Assembly: GCF_031846305.1 (NCBI RefSeq)
Contig: NZ_JAVRHY010000005.1
Location: 1-64,000 of the forward strand
DNA length: 64,000 nt
Origin: Spectribacter acetivorans
Lineage (GTDB): Bacteria; Pseudomonadota; Gammaproteobacteria; Nevskiales; Salinisphaeraceae
Direction of reading: 5' to 3'
Positions 16,040-25,077 of this stretch are shown in pieces (within the stretch, counting starts at the first letter, position 1; each line of letters opens with the position of its first letter). The notes under the pieces were generated by a model. It ran no database searches. It was not told the DNA's origin and saw nothing but the letters and a program-made list of their open reading frames with translations. The translations under genes and the position numbers were made by a program.

Positions 16040-17308
16040 TTACCTGGCGGTGACGGTCTCGTCGTCGGGACCGGTAAAAACGCTGGCGGACAGGCCCAGG
16101 TCGGTGTGCGGTAGCCGGAGCTGGCGTTTGAGCACGAAATCGAACAGCAGCGGGTTCAGGTCGTAGAGTTCACGCAGCGACGCGGTGGCCTCGTCCGGCA
16201 GATATCCTGCGTCGCGCAGTCCGCCCGGATTGGTGGCCGCGGCCACGGCCGGCAGCGGGTAGACGCTGGCATAGCCCAGCCGGTCCTGCAGGTCGGGCGC
16301 CTGCAGCAGCCGGGACAGGGCCTGTCGCGAGTGCGGGCGTGTGGCCACGCCGCCGATCACCGCGGTCAGCTGGTCCTCGAGTTCGGGCTCGCGCAGCATG
16401 CGCAGGACCAGTTCGGTGGCGGACACGGTACGGCCCTCGGCCTGCGGGTCGGGGTAGCGCCCGTCGGCCCCGCCCAGCACCATCGTCACCTCCAGTCCTG
16501 CCGCCAGCGCCGGGCGCAGCCGTTCCGGATTGCCCAGCGCGGCCTCGCCCAGACCCAGCCCGGGCCCGGCGCCGACGTGCACGATCAGCGCCATGTCCTG
16601 CTCCGCCATCGCCGCGTAGAAATCCTGCCGGCCGTCGGCCGGGTCGAATCCCTGCAGGGCCGGCATCCAGGCGATGCGGCGGATGTCGCGACCGGCCCAG
16701 CGGTTGATCTCGGCCAGCGCATGGGGGCGATCCGGGTGGATCGAGACCGCCGCCCGCAGGTGCTCGGGATAGCGCTCGGCCAGCGCCGCCACCCGCTCGT
16801 TGTCGACGTAGGCCAGGGTCCCCTCGGGCTGCGCCCGGCCATCGCGGTCGAAACGCTGATCGAGCCCGACCAGCTGCAGTTGATGCGGGTGCGGGAGGCT
16901 CCGGACCTGGCGCATCAGACGGGCCGGATAGCGTTCGTCCAGATGCGAACGGTCGCGCACGCCGCCGGCGCCGAGCAGCAGCCGCAGGGCGACGTAATGG
17001 CGGAACGGCCAGAATTCGCCCGCGGCCGGGTTGAGGAAGCTGGCATTGCCGTTGTCGGCGTCGCCACGGGACAGCACGTGTACCCAGTGGTCGACCACTG
17101 GCGGCGTGTCGCCCAGCCCGTCATAGCTGGCCTCGACCAGCGCGCGGGTGGTCGGCGTCAGCAGCCATTCGGCGTCCTCCGGGGCATGGGCGAATGCCCC
17201 GCCCAGTGAGGTCAGCCAGCGGTCGCCGGCCAGCAGCAGGCCGGCCGCCAGCAGCAACAGCAGCACGAGGGCCGAGCCGAGTCGGCGCAGGCGGGGTGGT
17301 CGGGACAT
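16040..17308 (-). CDS. membrane-anchored amidohydrolase-family protein
   Basis: A 422-residue protein with one N-terminal hydrophobic helix (about 10-27) and no clear cleavage site, so it is probably anchored with the catalytic domain outside. 'PPVVDHWVHV' looks like the HxxH-type metal ligand near the start of amidohydrolase-2 (TIM-barrel) enzymes. 'AAVSIHPDRP', 'IAWMPALQGF' and 'MALIVHVGAGPGLG' fit later strands. The substrate is unknown. It lies between oppF and the phosphatases on the same strand (45- and 53-bp gaps) and may share a transcript with either. Confidence 0.7.
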   Translation of the reverse strand: MSRPPRLRRLGSALVLLLLLAAGLLLAGDRWLTSLGGAFAHAPEDAEWLLTPTTRALVEASYDGLGDTPPVVDHWVHVLSRGDADNGNASFLNPAAGEFWPFRHYVALRLLLGAGGVRDRSHLDERYPARLMRQVRSLPHPHQLQLVGLDQRFDRDGRAQPEGTLAYVDNERVAALAERYPEHLRAAVSIHPDRPHALAEINRWAGRDIRRIAWMPALQGFDPADGRQDFYAAMAEQDMALIVHVGAGPGLGLGEAALGNPERLRPALAAGLEVTMVLGGADGRYPDPQAEGRTVSATELVLRMLREPELEDQLTAVIGGVATRPHSRQALSRLLQAPDLQDRLGYASVYPLPAVAAATNPGGLRDAGYLPDEATASLRELYDLNPLLFDFVLKRQLRLPHTDLGLSASVFTGPDDETVTAR

Positions 17309-17353
17309 GCCCGGACTATAGCGCGGGCCGCCCTGGCGGGACGACCGCGCGGA

Positions 17354-18385
17354 TCAACTCGCGCGGGCCAGTTCGTCCGCGTAGTGGCAGGCCACCTCGC
17401 CGCGGCCGTCGCTGCGCGGACGGCGTTCCGGCACGGTCTCGGCGCAGTCCTGCTGCACCCACGGGCAGCGGGTGCGGAACACGCAGCCGGAGGGCGGGTC
17501 GGCCGGCGATGGTAGATCGCCCTCCAGCAGAATGCGCTTGCGGGTGCGCTCGAAATCCGGGTCCGGCCGCGGCACGGCGGAGATCAGGGCCCGGGTATAG
17601 GGGTGGCGCGGGCGGTCGAACAGGGTGTCCGGGTCGGCGGCCTCCATGGCCTGGCCCAGGTACATCACCAGCACCTCGTCGCTGATCTGGCGCACCACCG
17701 CCAGATCGTGGGCGATGAACAGCATGGCGATGTTGAATTCGTCCTGCAGGGCCTGCAGGAGGTCGAGAATCTGCGCCTGGATGGACACATCCAGTGCCGA
17801 CACCGGCTCGTCGCAGACCAGCAGCTTGGGCTGGACCACCAGGGCCCGGGCGATGCCGATTCGCTGGCACTGGCCGCCGGAGAATTCGTGCGGATAGCGA
17901 TTCACCATGTGGCCGGACAGCCCCACCCGCTCGAGCATGGCGGTCACCCGGTCCCAGCGCTCGGCGCGGGACAGTTCGGGAAACAGGTGGCGCAGTGGCT
18001 CGGCCACTACTTCACCGATGGTCATGCGGGGGTTGAGGCTGGCCAGCGGGTCCTGGAACACCATCTGAACATCGCGGCGCAGGCGCCGCCAGCCGGCCTG
18101 ATTCAGGTCGGTGACATCCCGGCCTTCGAATGTCAGACGACCCGAGGTGATCGGCTGCAGACCGGTGATGGCCCGCGCCAGGGTCGACTTGCCGCAGCCC
18201 GATTCACCCACCACCCCCAGCGTGCGCCCGGCGGCCAGGCTCAGGTCGATGCCGTTGACCGCCCGCAGGGCCGAGCCGGTCTGCCATGGCCAGCTGGTCG
18301 CCATGGGGAAATGCACATGCAGTTGTTCGGCGGCCAGCAGGGGCGCGGGAATATCGGCGGCCGGTTGTGGTCCAAGAGCGGTCAT
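17354..18385 (-). CDS. oligopeptide/dipeptide ABC transporter ATPase, OppF/DppF type
   Basis: A 343-residue ABC ATPase with Walker A 'GVVGESGCGKSTLAR', signature 'EFSGGQCQRIGIARAL', Walker B 'LLVCDEPVSALD' and the C-terminal oligopeptide-ABC extension with four Cys ('GCVFRTRCPWVQQDC'), which in related DppF/DppD proteins can carry an Fe-S cluster. The ATG at 18385 is preferred over one at 18433, which would overlap the divergent gene. It is the expected partner of the OppD-type ATPase at 20684-21472 but is separated from it by two genes, one of them on the opposite strand. Confidence 0.9.
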   Translation of the reverse strand: MTALGPQPAADIPAPLLAAEQLHVHFPMATSWPWQTGSALRAVNGIDLSLAAGRTLGVVGESGCGKSTLARAITGLQPITSGRLTFEGRDVTDLNQAGWRRLRRDVQMVFQDPLASLNPRMTIGEVVAEPLRHLFPELSRAERWDRVTAMLERVGLSGHMVNRYPHEFSGGQCQRIGIARALVVQPKLLVCDEPVSALDVSIQAQILDLLQALQDEFNIAMLFIAHDLAVVRQISDEVLVMYLGQAMEAADPDTLFDRPRHPYTRALISAVPRPDPDFERTRKRILLEGDLPSPADPPSGCVFRTRCPWVQQDCAETVPERRPRSDGRGEVACHYADELARAS

Positions 18386-18431
18386 GACCCCAATGGTAAC
18401 CTGTGATGCATCGTCAACAGAGTGACTCGCC

Positions 18432-19250
18432 ATGAGCCGCCCGCCCGGGGCCAGCCGTCACGCGGCCGAACTCGATCTGCTCAGTTTCAACATGCAGGTC
18501 GGTATCGGCACCAAACGTTATCGCGAGTATCTCACCCGGGGCTGGCGCCACCTGCTGCCCAGCCTCGAAGTGCAGGAAAACCTGGCCCGTATCGGGGACC
18601 TGGTGGCCGGTTACGACATCGTGGGGCTGCAGGAAATCGACGCCGGCAGCCGTCGCAGTGGCTACGAGAACCAGATGGAGCTGCTCGCCCGCCGGGGCGG
18701 CTTCAGCTACTGGCATTCGCTGGTCAACCGGAACCTGGGCCACGTCGCCCAGCACGGGCTGGGCCTGCTCGCCCGGGTACGGCCGTTCGCCGTCAGCGAA
18801 CATGCGCTGCCGGGCACGCTGCCCGGTCGCGGCGCGCTGCTGGCACAGTTCGGCGATCCGGCATCCCCGCTGGCGGTCGTGGTGACGCATCTGGCCCTGA
18901 CCCGCGGCAGCCGGGCCCAGCAACTGGTGGCGCTGCGGCGGCTGGTCGCCCCGTTCGAACATGTCGTGGTGATGGCCGACACCAACTGCAGTGCCGGCCA
19001 TCTGCGGCGCGCGCCGGCACTGGCCGATGGCGCCCTGCGCGTGCATGGCGAACGGCTTGTCACGTTTCCCAGCTGGCGGCCGCGTCGGGGTATCGACCAC
19101 ATCCTGACCAGTCCGGGGATGACGGTGACGCATGCCGAGGCGGTGGACGTGCGGCTGTCGGATCATCGGCCGGTCGCCATGCGCGTGGCGCTGCCGCCTG
19201 ACGTGGCCGCGGGGCTGGCGCGCCCGGAAGCGGTCACAGATACGGCGTGA
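18432..19250 (+). CDS. endonuclease/exonuclease/phosphatase-fold protein, YbhP-like
   Basis: A 272-residue protein of the EEP (DNase I-like) fold. 'DLLSFNMQVG', 'IVGLQEIDAG', 'VVTHLALTRG', 'VVMADTNCS', 'RRGIDHILTSPG' and 'RLSDHRPVAM' are the family's metal and phosphate-binding motifs in order. It is convergent with cardiolipin synthase and their ends overlap by 17 bp. In E. coli the EEP protein YbhP is encoded next to cardiolipin synthase ClsB, so a lipid phosphodiesterase or phosphatase role linked to Cls is plausible but inferred. There is no signal peptide. Confidence 0.82.
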   Translation: MSRPPGASRHAAELDLLSFNMQVGIGTKRYREYLTRGWRHLLPSLEVQENLARIGDLVAGYDIVGLQEIDAGSRRSGYENQMELLARRGGFSYWHSLVNRNLGHVAQHGLGLLARVRPFAVSEHALPGTLPGRGALLAQFGDPASPLAVVVTHLALTRGSRAQQLVALRRLVAPFEHVVVMADTNCSAGHLRRAPALADGALRVHGERLVTFPSWRPRRGIDHILTSPGMTVTHAEAVDVRLSDHRPVAMRVALPPDVAAGLARPEAVTDTA

Positions 19251-20679
19251 ACAGCCAGGCCACCGCGTCGCGCAGCCGCACCGGCAGCGAACGCTGGTCG
19301 AAGTCCGCGGCGGTGTAGCGGCGCGAGGCCTCGATGCGCCCCGCCAGGTGATCGGCCAGTTCGGCCACGAAACCGCGGTCGTATACCTCCACCTGCATCT
19401 CGAAATTCAGCCGCAGGCTGCGCGGGTCGAGATTGGCCGAGCCGATCAGGGCGTAGCCGTCGTCCACCACGAACAGCTTGCTGTGAACGAACGGCGCCGG
19501 CTGGTAGTAGATCTTCACCCCGCGTACCAGCAGCTCCCGCAGGCCGTGGCGCGAAGCCCAGTGCACGTAGGGCAGGTTGTTGGCGGCCGGCAGCACGATG
19601 GACACGTCCAGCCCCCGCAGTGCGGCTGCCTGCAGCGCCGCGATCAGGCCGGCCGAGGGCAGGAAATAGGGGGTCATGATCAGCACCCGCTCGCGGGCGG
19701 TGGCCACCGCCGCGCTCAGCAGCAGGGCGATCCGGTCCGGGTCCTCCGTGGGGCCGTCGTCGATGACACGGCAGGTGGCCGACCCCCGAGCCGCCGCCGA
19801 GTCGCCGGCCGCGGTGCGTTCGCCGGTCACGAATGCCCAGTCGGCCAGGAACACGGTTTCCATCTGATGCACGACCGGCCCGGCCAGGGCGAAATGCATA
19901 TCGTCCACCCGCCGCGGCCGGCGCGCCGCGCCGACATGCCGGTCGCCGATGTTCATGCCGCCGGTGAATCCCCGGATGCCGTCCACCACCAGAATCTTGC
20001 GGTGATTGCGCAGATTGATGCGCAGTGACGGCGGCAGCAGGCTGGGCGCCAGAAAGCGGGCCACACTCACGCCCTGGCGCCGCAGCAGACCGCCGGCGCG
20101 GCGGCGAGGCCAGGCGTAGTACTCGCCGAAACCGTCGAGCATCACCCGCACATCCACCCCGCGTGCCACCGCCCGGCCGAGTGCCGCCACGAACTGGCGC
20201 CCGGTGCTATCGGTCTCGAAGATGTAGGTGGCCAGATAGACGTAGCGCTCGGCCTGCTCGATCGCCGTCAGCATGGCCGGGTAGGCCTGGTCGCCGTGGT
20301 GCAGGACCGCCAGTTCGTTGCCGGCGACCAGCGGCACTGCCGCCAGCTGGTCGGCCGCGGCCGCCAGGCCGGTCAGGGACTCGGGCACCGCAGGTGTGCG
20401 ACGGGTGTGGCCGCTGTCGACCCCGGGTGCCCGCTGGCCCAGGGCATGGGTGGCCCGCTGGTCCAGACGCTGGGCCCGGATCTGCACCCGGTTGATGCCG
20501 AATACCGCATAGAGCACCGGCCCGAACAGCGGGAACAGCAGGCAAACGGCGATCCACCCGAAGGCCCCGCGGGAATCCCGCTTGTGCAGCAGGATGTGGA
20601 TTACGGCCGCGGCCGCCGCGAGGGTGGCGGCCAGCGCCGGGATCAGGAACCGCAGCTGGGCCTGCCAGGCGATGTCCAC
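19234..20679 (-). CDS. cls: cardiolipin synthase (phospholipase D superfamily)
   Basis: A 481-residue enzyme condensing phosphatidylglycerol to cardiolipin. Two N-terminal hydrophobic segments (about 9-30 and 40-61) match the PLDc_N anchor of ClsA. The two HKD motifs are present: 'NHRKILVVDG...GGMNIGD' (His226, Lys228, Asp233) and 'VHSKLFVVDDGYALIGSANLD'. The start is 4 bp after the stop of oppD, so it appears to be the last gene of the opp operon. Its 3' end overlaps the convergent YbhP-like gene. Confidence 0.93.
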   Translation of the reverse strand: MDIAWQAQLRFLIPALAATLAAAAAVIHILLHKRDSRGAFGWIAVCLLFPLFGPVLYAVFGINRVQIRAQRLDQRATHALGQRAPGVDSGHTRRTPAVPESLTGLAAAADQLAAVPLVAGNELAVLHHGDQAYPAMLTAIEQAERYVYLATYIFETDSTGRQFVAALGRAVARGVDVRVMLDGFGEYYAWPRRRAGGLLRRQGVSVARFLAPSLLPPSLRINLRNHRKILVVDGIRGFTGGMNIGDRHVGAARRPRRVDDMHFALAGPVVHQMETVFLADWAFVTGERTAAGDSAAARGSATCRVIDDGPTEDPDRIALLLSAAVATARERVLIMTPYFLPSAGLIAALQAAALRGLDVSIVLPAANNLPYVHWASRHGLRELLVRGVKIYYQPAPFVHSKLFVVDDGYALIGSANLDPRSLRLNFEMQVEVYDRGFVAELADHLAGRIEASRRYTAADFDQRSLPVRLRDAVAWLFTPYL

Positions 20680-20683
20680 GATG

Positions 20684-21472
20684 TCAGCCGCCGGCGTCCA
20701 GCTTCGGCACCGCGGCGAGCAGCCGCCGCGTGTAGTCGTGCTGCGGCTGGTCGAACAGCGCCCCGACCGCCGCCCGCTCCACCACCTCGCCGTCGCGCAT
20801 CACCACCACGTGATCGCAGGTGCCGGCTACCACGCCCAGATCGTGGGTGATCAGGATCACCGAGGTGGAAAAGCGGGTGCGCAGGTCGCGGATCAGGTCG
20901 AGGATTTCCGCCTGCACGGTCACGTCCAGGGCGGTGGTGGGCTCGTCGGCGATCAGGATATCCGGCTGGCAGAGCAGGCTCATGGCAATCATCACGCGCT
21001 GGCGCATCCCCCCGGAAAACTGGTGCGGGTAGTAGCGGATACGCCGGGCCGCATCGGGGATGCGCACGGCCTCGAGCATCTCGATCGCCCGGCTCATGGC
21101 CGCGCGCCGCCGCAGGCCCTGGTGCTGCGCCAGCACCTCGGTCATCTGGGTGGACACCCGCAGATGCGGGTTCAGCGAGGTCATCGGATCCTGGAAGATC
21201 ATCGCGATGCGCGACCCGCGAATGCGTCGAAGCTCGCGCTCGGACAGCCCGATCAGTTCGGTGTCGCGGTAACGCGCCGACCCGCTGACCCGGCCATTGC
21301 TGTCCAGCAGGCCCAGCAGCGCCCGCACCGACTGGCTCTTGCCCGAGCCGGATTCCCCCACGATGCCCAGCGTCTGGCCCTCGGCCAGCTCGAAATCGAG
21401 CCCGCGCACGGCGTCGACCGGGCCGTCGGGTGTATCGAAGCTGACCCGTAAATTGGTTACTTGCAGCAGCAT
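20684..21472 (-). CDS. oligopeptide/dipeptide ABC transporter ATPase, OppD/DppD type
   Basis: A 262-residue ABC ATPase: Walker A 'GIVGESGSGKSQSVRALLG', signature 'FSGGMRQRVMIAMSL' and Walker B 'ILIADEPTTALD'. The ATG at 21472 gives MLLQVTNLRVSFDT, the usual start, 5 bp after the oppC stop. The chain ends soon after 'HDYTRRLLAAVPKL' and lacks the Cys-rich C-terminal extension of the OppF-type partner, so it is shorter than most OppD proteins (about 320 residues). It works with oppA-C upstream. Confidence 0.9.
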   Translation of the reverse strand: MLLQVTNLRVSFDTPDGPVDAVRGLDFELAEGQTLGIVGESGSGKSQSVRALLGLLDSNGRVSGSARYRDTELIGLSERELRRIRGSRIAMIFQDPMTSLNPHLRVSTQMTEVLAQHQGLRRRAAMSRAIEMLEAVRIPDAARRIRYYPHQFSGGMRQRVMIAMSLLCQPDILIADEPTTALDVTVQAEILDLIRDLRTRFSTSVILITHDLGVVAGTCDHVVVMRDGEVVERAAVGALFDQPQHDYTRRLLAAVPKLDAGG

Positions 21473-21477
21473 CGTGA

Positions 21478-22380
21478 TCAACGGTCCTTCGGGTCCAGCG
21501 CGTCGCGCAGGCCGTCGCCGATGAAGTTGAAGCAGAACAGCGTGGTGGCCAGGAACACCGCCGGGAAGATCAGCAGCCACGGCGCGCGGCTCATCTCGTC
21601 GGCCCCGTCCTTGACCAGCGTGCCCCAGGAGGTGGCCGGCTCCTGCACCCCCAGGCCGAGAAAGCTCAGGAAGGACTCGAACAGGATCACCTGCGGAATG
21701 GTCAGGGTGATGTACACCGCCACCACGCCCAGCAGATTGGGCACGATGTGCCGCCGGATGACGTTGAACGAGGAGGCGCCGGCCATGCGCGCGGCCTCGA
21801 CGAATTCCTTCTGTTTCACCGACAGCGTCTGGCCGCGCACGATACGGGCCATGTCCAGCCAGCTGACCGCGCCGATGGTGATGAAGATCAGGTAGATGTT
21901 GCGCCCGAAGGCCACCATCAGCAGGATCACGAAGAACAGGAAGGGCATGGCGTAGAGAATGTCCACCGCCCGCATCATCAGCGAATCCACCCGGCCGCCG
22001 AAGTAGGCGGCCACCGAGCCGTAGGTCACGCCGATGATCAGGCTGACCAGGGTGGTGACCACGCCGATGGTCAGCGAGATGCGCCCCCCCTGCATGGTGC
22101 GCACGAACAGGTCGCGGCCCAGGCTGTCAGTCCCGAACAGATGCCCGCTGCCGGCATCCGGCCCGGTCCAGATCATGCCGTAGTCCTGGGTCGCCTGATC
22201 GTAGGGGGACAGCGCCGGGCCGATCAGCACCAGCACTACCATCAGCCCCAGCACCGCACTGGCGGCCAGCGCCGCGCGATTGCGGATCAGCCGCCGCATG
22301 GCGTTGGACCACAGGCTGCGGCTGGCCACCTCTGCGGTTGCGGCCAGCCTGTCCGCGTCACGTTTGCGGCGGAATATCAC
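21478..22380 (-). CDS. oligopeptide ABC transporter permease, OppC/DppC type
   Basis: A 300-residue inner-membrane permease with an N-terminal cytoplasmic stretch, a first transmembrane helix at about 35-56 and five more in the BPD_transp_1 domain. The 'DSLGRDLFVRTMQGGRISL' segment and the EAA loop 'EAARMAGASSFNVIRRHIVPN' that docks on the ATPases are typical of OppC. It lies between oppB (10-bp gap) and oppD (5-bp gap). Confidence 0.92.
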   Translation of the reverse strand: MIFRRKRDADRLAATAEVASRSLWSNAMRRLIRNRAALAASAVLGLMVVLVLIGPALSPYDQATQDYGMIWTGPDAGSGHLFGTDSLGRDLFVRTMQGGRISLTIGVVTTLVSLIIGVTYGSVAAYFGGRVDSLMMRAVDILYAMPFLFFVILLMVAFGRNIYLIFITIGAVSWLDMARIVRGQTLSVKQKEFVEAARMAGASSFNVIRRHIVPNLLGVVAVYITLTIPQVILFESFLSFLGLGVQEPATSWGTLVKDGADEMSRAPWLLIFPAVFLATTLFCFNFIGDGLRDALDPKDR

Positions 22381-22390
22381 CAGGCGGCCC

Positions 22391-23305
22391 TCAGTAGCTC
22401 ACGCGGGGGTCGAGCCAGGCGTAGACCAGGTCGACCAGCAGATTGAACAGGATGATCAGCATGCCGTAGAACAGCACCACGCCCAGCACCAGGGTGTAGT
22501 CGCGGTTGGTGGCGCCCTGCACGATGAAGCGGCCCAGGCCGGGAATGCCGAAGATGGTCTCGATCACCACCGAGCCGGTGATGATGCCGGCGGTGGCCGG
22601 TCCCATGAACGACACCACCGGCGTCAGCCCGGCCGGCAGGGCGTGCACGAACAGCACGCGACGGGCGGTCAGGCCCTTGGCCCGGGCGGTGCGGATGAAA
22701 TCGGAGCGCAGGACCTCGATCATCGAGCCGCGGGTCAGCCGTGCGACATAGGCCATCATCGCGGTGCCCAGCGCCAGCACCGGAATCACGAAGTGGCTGG
22801 GCCCGCCCAGGCCCCCGGCCGGCAGCCAGTCGTTGTATACCGCCAGTAGCAGGATCAGCAGCGGCGCCAGCACGAAATTGGGAATCGAGATACCCACCAT
22901 CGCCAGCGTCATCAGCCCGTAGTCCGTGGCGCTGTTCTGCCGCAGGGCCGCCAGCACGCCCAGCGGCACCCCGAACAGCAGAGCGAACAGCAGTGACGCC
23001 GCGCCCAGCTTCAGCGATACCGGGAAGGCGTCCGTGATCAGCTGGGTGACAGTCAGGTCCTTGTACTGGAACGAGGGACCGAAATCGAAATGCAGCACGT
23101 CCCACACGTAGCGTGCGTACTGCTGGTAGAGCGGCTCGTCCAGATGATACTTGGCCTGCAGGTTGGCCTCGATCTGTGGCGGCAGCTGCTTTTCGGCGTC
23201 GAAGGGCCCGCCGGGCGCCGAGCGGATCAGCACGAACGCCAGGGTCAGCAGTATCAGCAGGGTGGGTACCACCCCCGCAATGCGGCGAACGGCGTAGGCC
23301 AGCAC
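22391..23305 (-). CDS. oligopeptide ABC transporter permease, OppB/DppB type
   Basis: A 304-residue permease starting 'MLAYAVRRIAGVVPTLLILL', the standard OppB beginning, with the family's '…VLIRSAPGGPFDAEK' loop, about six transmembrane helices and the EAA-like segment 'TARAKGLTARRVLFVHALP'. It pairs with OppC to form the channel. It follows oppA by 40 bp and precedes oppC by 10 bp. Confidence 0.93.
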   Translation of the reverse strand: MLAYAVRRIAGVVPTLLILLTLAFVLIRSAPGGPFDAEKQLPPQIEANLQAKYHLDEPLYQQYARYVWDVLHFDFGPSFQYKDLTVTQLITDAFPVSLKLGAASLLFALLFGVPLGVLAALRQNSATDYGLMTLAMVGISIPNFVLAPLLILLLAVYNDWLPAGGLGGPSHFVIPVLALGTAMMAYVARLTRGSMIEVLRSDFIRTARAKGLTARRVLFVHALPAGLTPVVSFMGPATAGIITGSVVIETIFGIPGLGRFIVQGATNRDYTLVLGVVLFYGMLIILFNLLVDLVYAWLDPRVSY

Positions 23306-23345
23306 GGCATCGGCTCCTAGTTTGGGCGGGGGCGGCGAACCCGGC

Positions 23346-25001
23346 TCATTGGGCCGGGCTGTCGTCGGCGGGCTCGATGCGGAAATCCTTGCTGTAGTAG
23401 TGGCTCATGGGATTGCCCACATAGCCCTTTACATACGGTTTGATCAGCGCCTTGCTGGTGCCGAAGAACACCGGGATCACCGGATGGTCGGCCAGCAGCA
23501 TCGCCTCGGCCTCCCGCAGCACCGACTGGCGCTGCTCGCCGCCGGGCATGCGCGAGGCCTTGTTCAGCAGGGCGTCGTATTCGGGGTTGCTGTAGCCGGC
23601 CCCGTTGATGCCGAAATCCGAATGCAGCAACTCCAGGAAGGTGTAGGGGTCGTCGTAGTCCCCCACCCAGCCGGCGCGGAACACTTCCGTCACCCGGCGC
23701 TCGGACACGTTCTGGAGAAACACCTTCCATTCCTCGTTGACCAGCTCCACGTCCACCCCCAGCACGTTCTGCCACATGCTGGCGATCACCGAGGCGATCT
23801 TCTTGTGCGCCTCGAGTGTGTTGTAGCGGATCTCCACCGTCAGCGGATTGTCCTCGCCATAGCCGGCTTCCGCATACAGCTCACGGGCGCGGGCATTGCG
23901 CTGTTCCTGCGGCATGTCGGCGTAGGCCAGTTTGGCGCCCTGGTAGTCGCTCACCACCGGCGGCACCCACTGGTAGGCGGGAATCTCGTTGCCGCGGGTG
24001 ATCTTCTCCACGATCACCTCGCGGTCGATCGCCATCGACAGGGCCTGGCGCAGTTCGGGGGAATCCTGGAACGGTTCGCGGGTGACGTTCAGGCCGTAGT
24101 AGTAATTGGACAGGCTGGGCTTGGTCTTGAGCTGATCCGGGACGTGCGTGCGCACCGTCTCCAGTTGCGGGATCGGCACCGAGCCGGTCCAGTCCAGTTC
24201 CCCGGCCTGGTAGCGCTTGAGCTCGGACGAGGTGTTCTCGATCGGGTAATACTCCACCCGGCCGACGCCGACGTTATCGGCATCCCAGTAGTCCGGATTG
24301 GCCTCGAGCACGATCTCGGACGCGACCACCCATTCCTTGAGCAGATAGGCGCCGTTGGTGACCGCATTGCCCGGCTGGGTAAACTGGTCGCCGTGTTCCT
24401 CCACCGCCGGCCGGTAGAGCGGGTAGGTGGTGCTGTGGGTCAGCAGACCCAGGAAGTAGGGGGTCGGCGCCTTGAGGCGGATTTCCAGCTTGAATTCGTC
24501 GACCGCGGTCACGCCCAGGGTGTCCGGGGCCTTGTCACCGGCAATGATCGCTTCGGCGTTCTCGATCGGCGCCAGGATGCTGGCGTAGACCGACCCGGTG
24601 GCCGGGTCGACGGTGCGCCGCAGGCCATAGGCGTAGTCCTCGGCCCGGACCGGCTCGCCGTTCGACCACACCGCGTCCTCGCGCAGCTTGAAGGTGTAGG
24701 TCTTGCGGTCCTCGCTGATCTCCCAGCTTTCGGCGCCGCCCGGCTCGATGGTGCCGTCGGGTTCCTCCGAGATCAGCCCCTCGTAGATGTCGCGCAGGAT
24801 GTTGGCCGCGGGCACGCCCTGGGCCTTGTGTGGATCCAGCGTCCCGGGTTCGGCGCCGTTGCCCTTGCGCAGGACACCGGTGCCGTCGTCCAGGATTTCG
24901 GGCTTGATCTTGACCGGGAAGGAATCCGACTCGCCGCTGCCGCCCTGGCCGCAACCGGCAAGCAGAAGCCCCACACCCAGTGCCGTCAGAAGGACTCGCA
25001 C
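23346..25001 (-). CDS. oligopeptide ABC transporter substrate-binding lipoprotein, OppA-like
   Basis: A 551-residue periplasmic binding lipoprotein of the SBP_bac_5 family. The signal peptide ends in a lipobox 'LLAGC'. 'GNGAEPGTLDPHKAQGVPAANI' and 'WSNGEPVRAEDYAYGLRR' match OppA-type peptide-binding proteins. I prefer the GTG at 25001 because AGGAG is then 7 nt upstream; the GTG at 25007 would have the SD almost touching it. It heads the opp cluster and lies 76 bp after mnmG on the same strand. OppA-type proteins bind short peptides with little sequence specificity. Confidence 0.92.
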   Translation of the reverse strand: MRVLLTALGVGLLLAGCGQGGSGESDSFPVKIKPEILDDGTGVLRKGNGAEPGTLDPHKAQGVPAANILRDIYEGLISEEPDGTIEPGGAESWEISEDRKTYTFKLREDAVWSNGEPVRAEDYAYGLRRTVDPATGSVYASILAPIENAEAIIAGDKAPDTLGVTAVDEFKLEIRLKAPTPYFLGLLTHSTTYPLYRPAVEEHGDQFTQPGNAVTNGAYLLKEWVVASEIVLEANPDYWDADNVGVGRVEYYPIENTSSELKRYQAGELDWTGSVPIPQLETVRTHVPDQLKTKPSLSNYYYGLNVTREPFQDSPELRQALSMAIDREVIVEKITRGNEIPAYQWVPPVVSDYQGAKLAYADMPQEQRNARARELYAEAGYGEDNPLTVEIRYNTLEAHKKIASVIASMWQNVLGVDVELVNEEWKVFLQNVSERRVTEVFRAGWVGDYDDPYTFLELLHSDFGINGAGYSNPEYDALLNKASRMPGGEQRQSVLREAEAMLLADHPVIPVFFGTSKALIKPYVKGYVGNPMSHYYSKDFRIEPADDSPAQ

Positions 25002-25077
25002 AGTCACTCTCCTCGCTGGAAAACGCTTCCGAGATTACAGCAAAAGCGAAAGCGGGCGAACGGCCCCGCGTCGCCTG

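Noticed and set aside
15987..16060. Possible Pho box (CTGTTAC-N4-CGGTGAC) before phoX
   Set aside because: It lies across the end of the amidohydrolase gene, has several mismatches from CTGTCAT repeats and points the wrong way for phoX.
18386..18433. Longer start for the OppF-type ATPase at 18433
   Set aside because: It would overlap the divergent EEP gene start and adds residues not found in the family; the ATG at 18385 has GGGG upstream.
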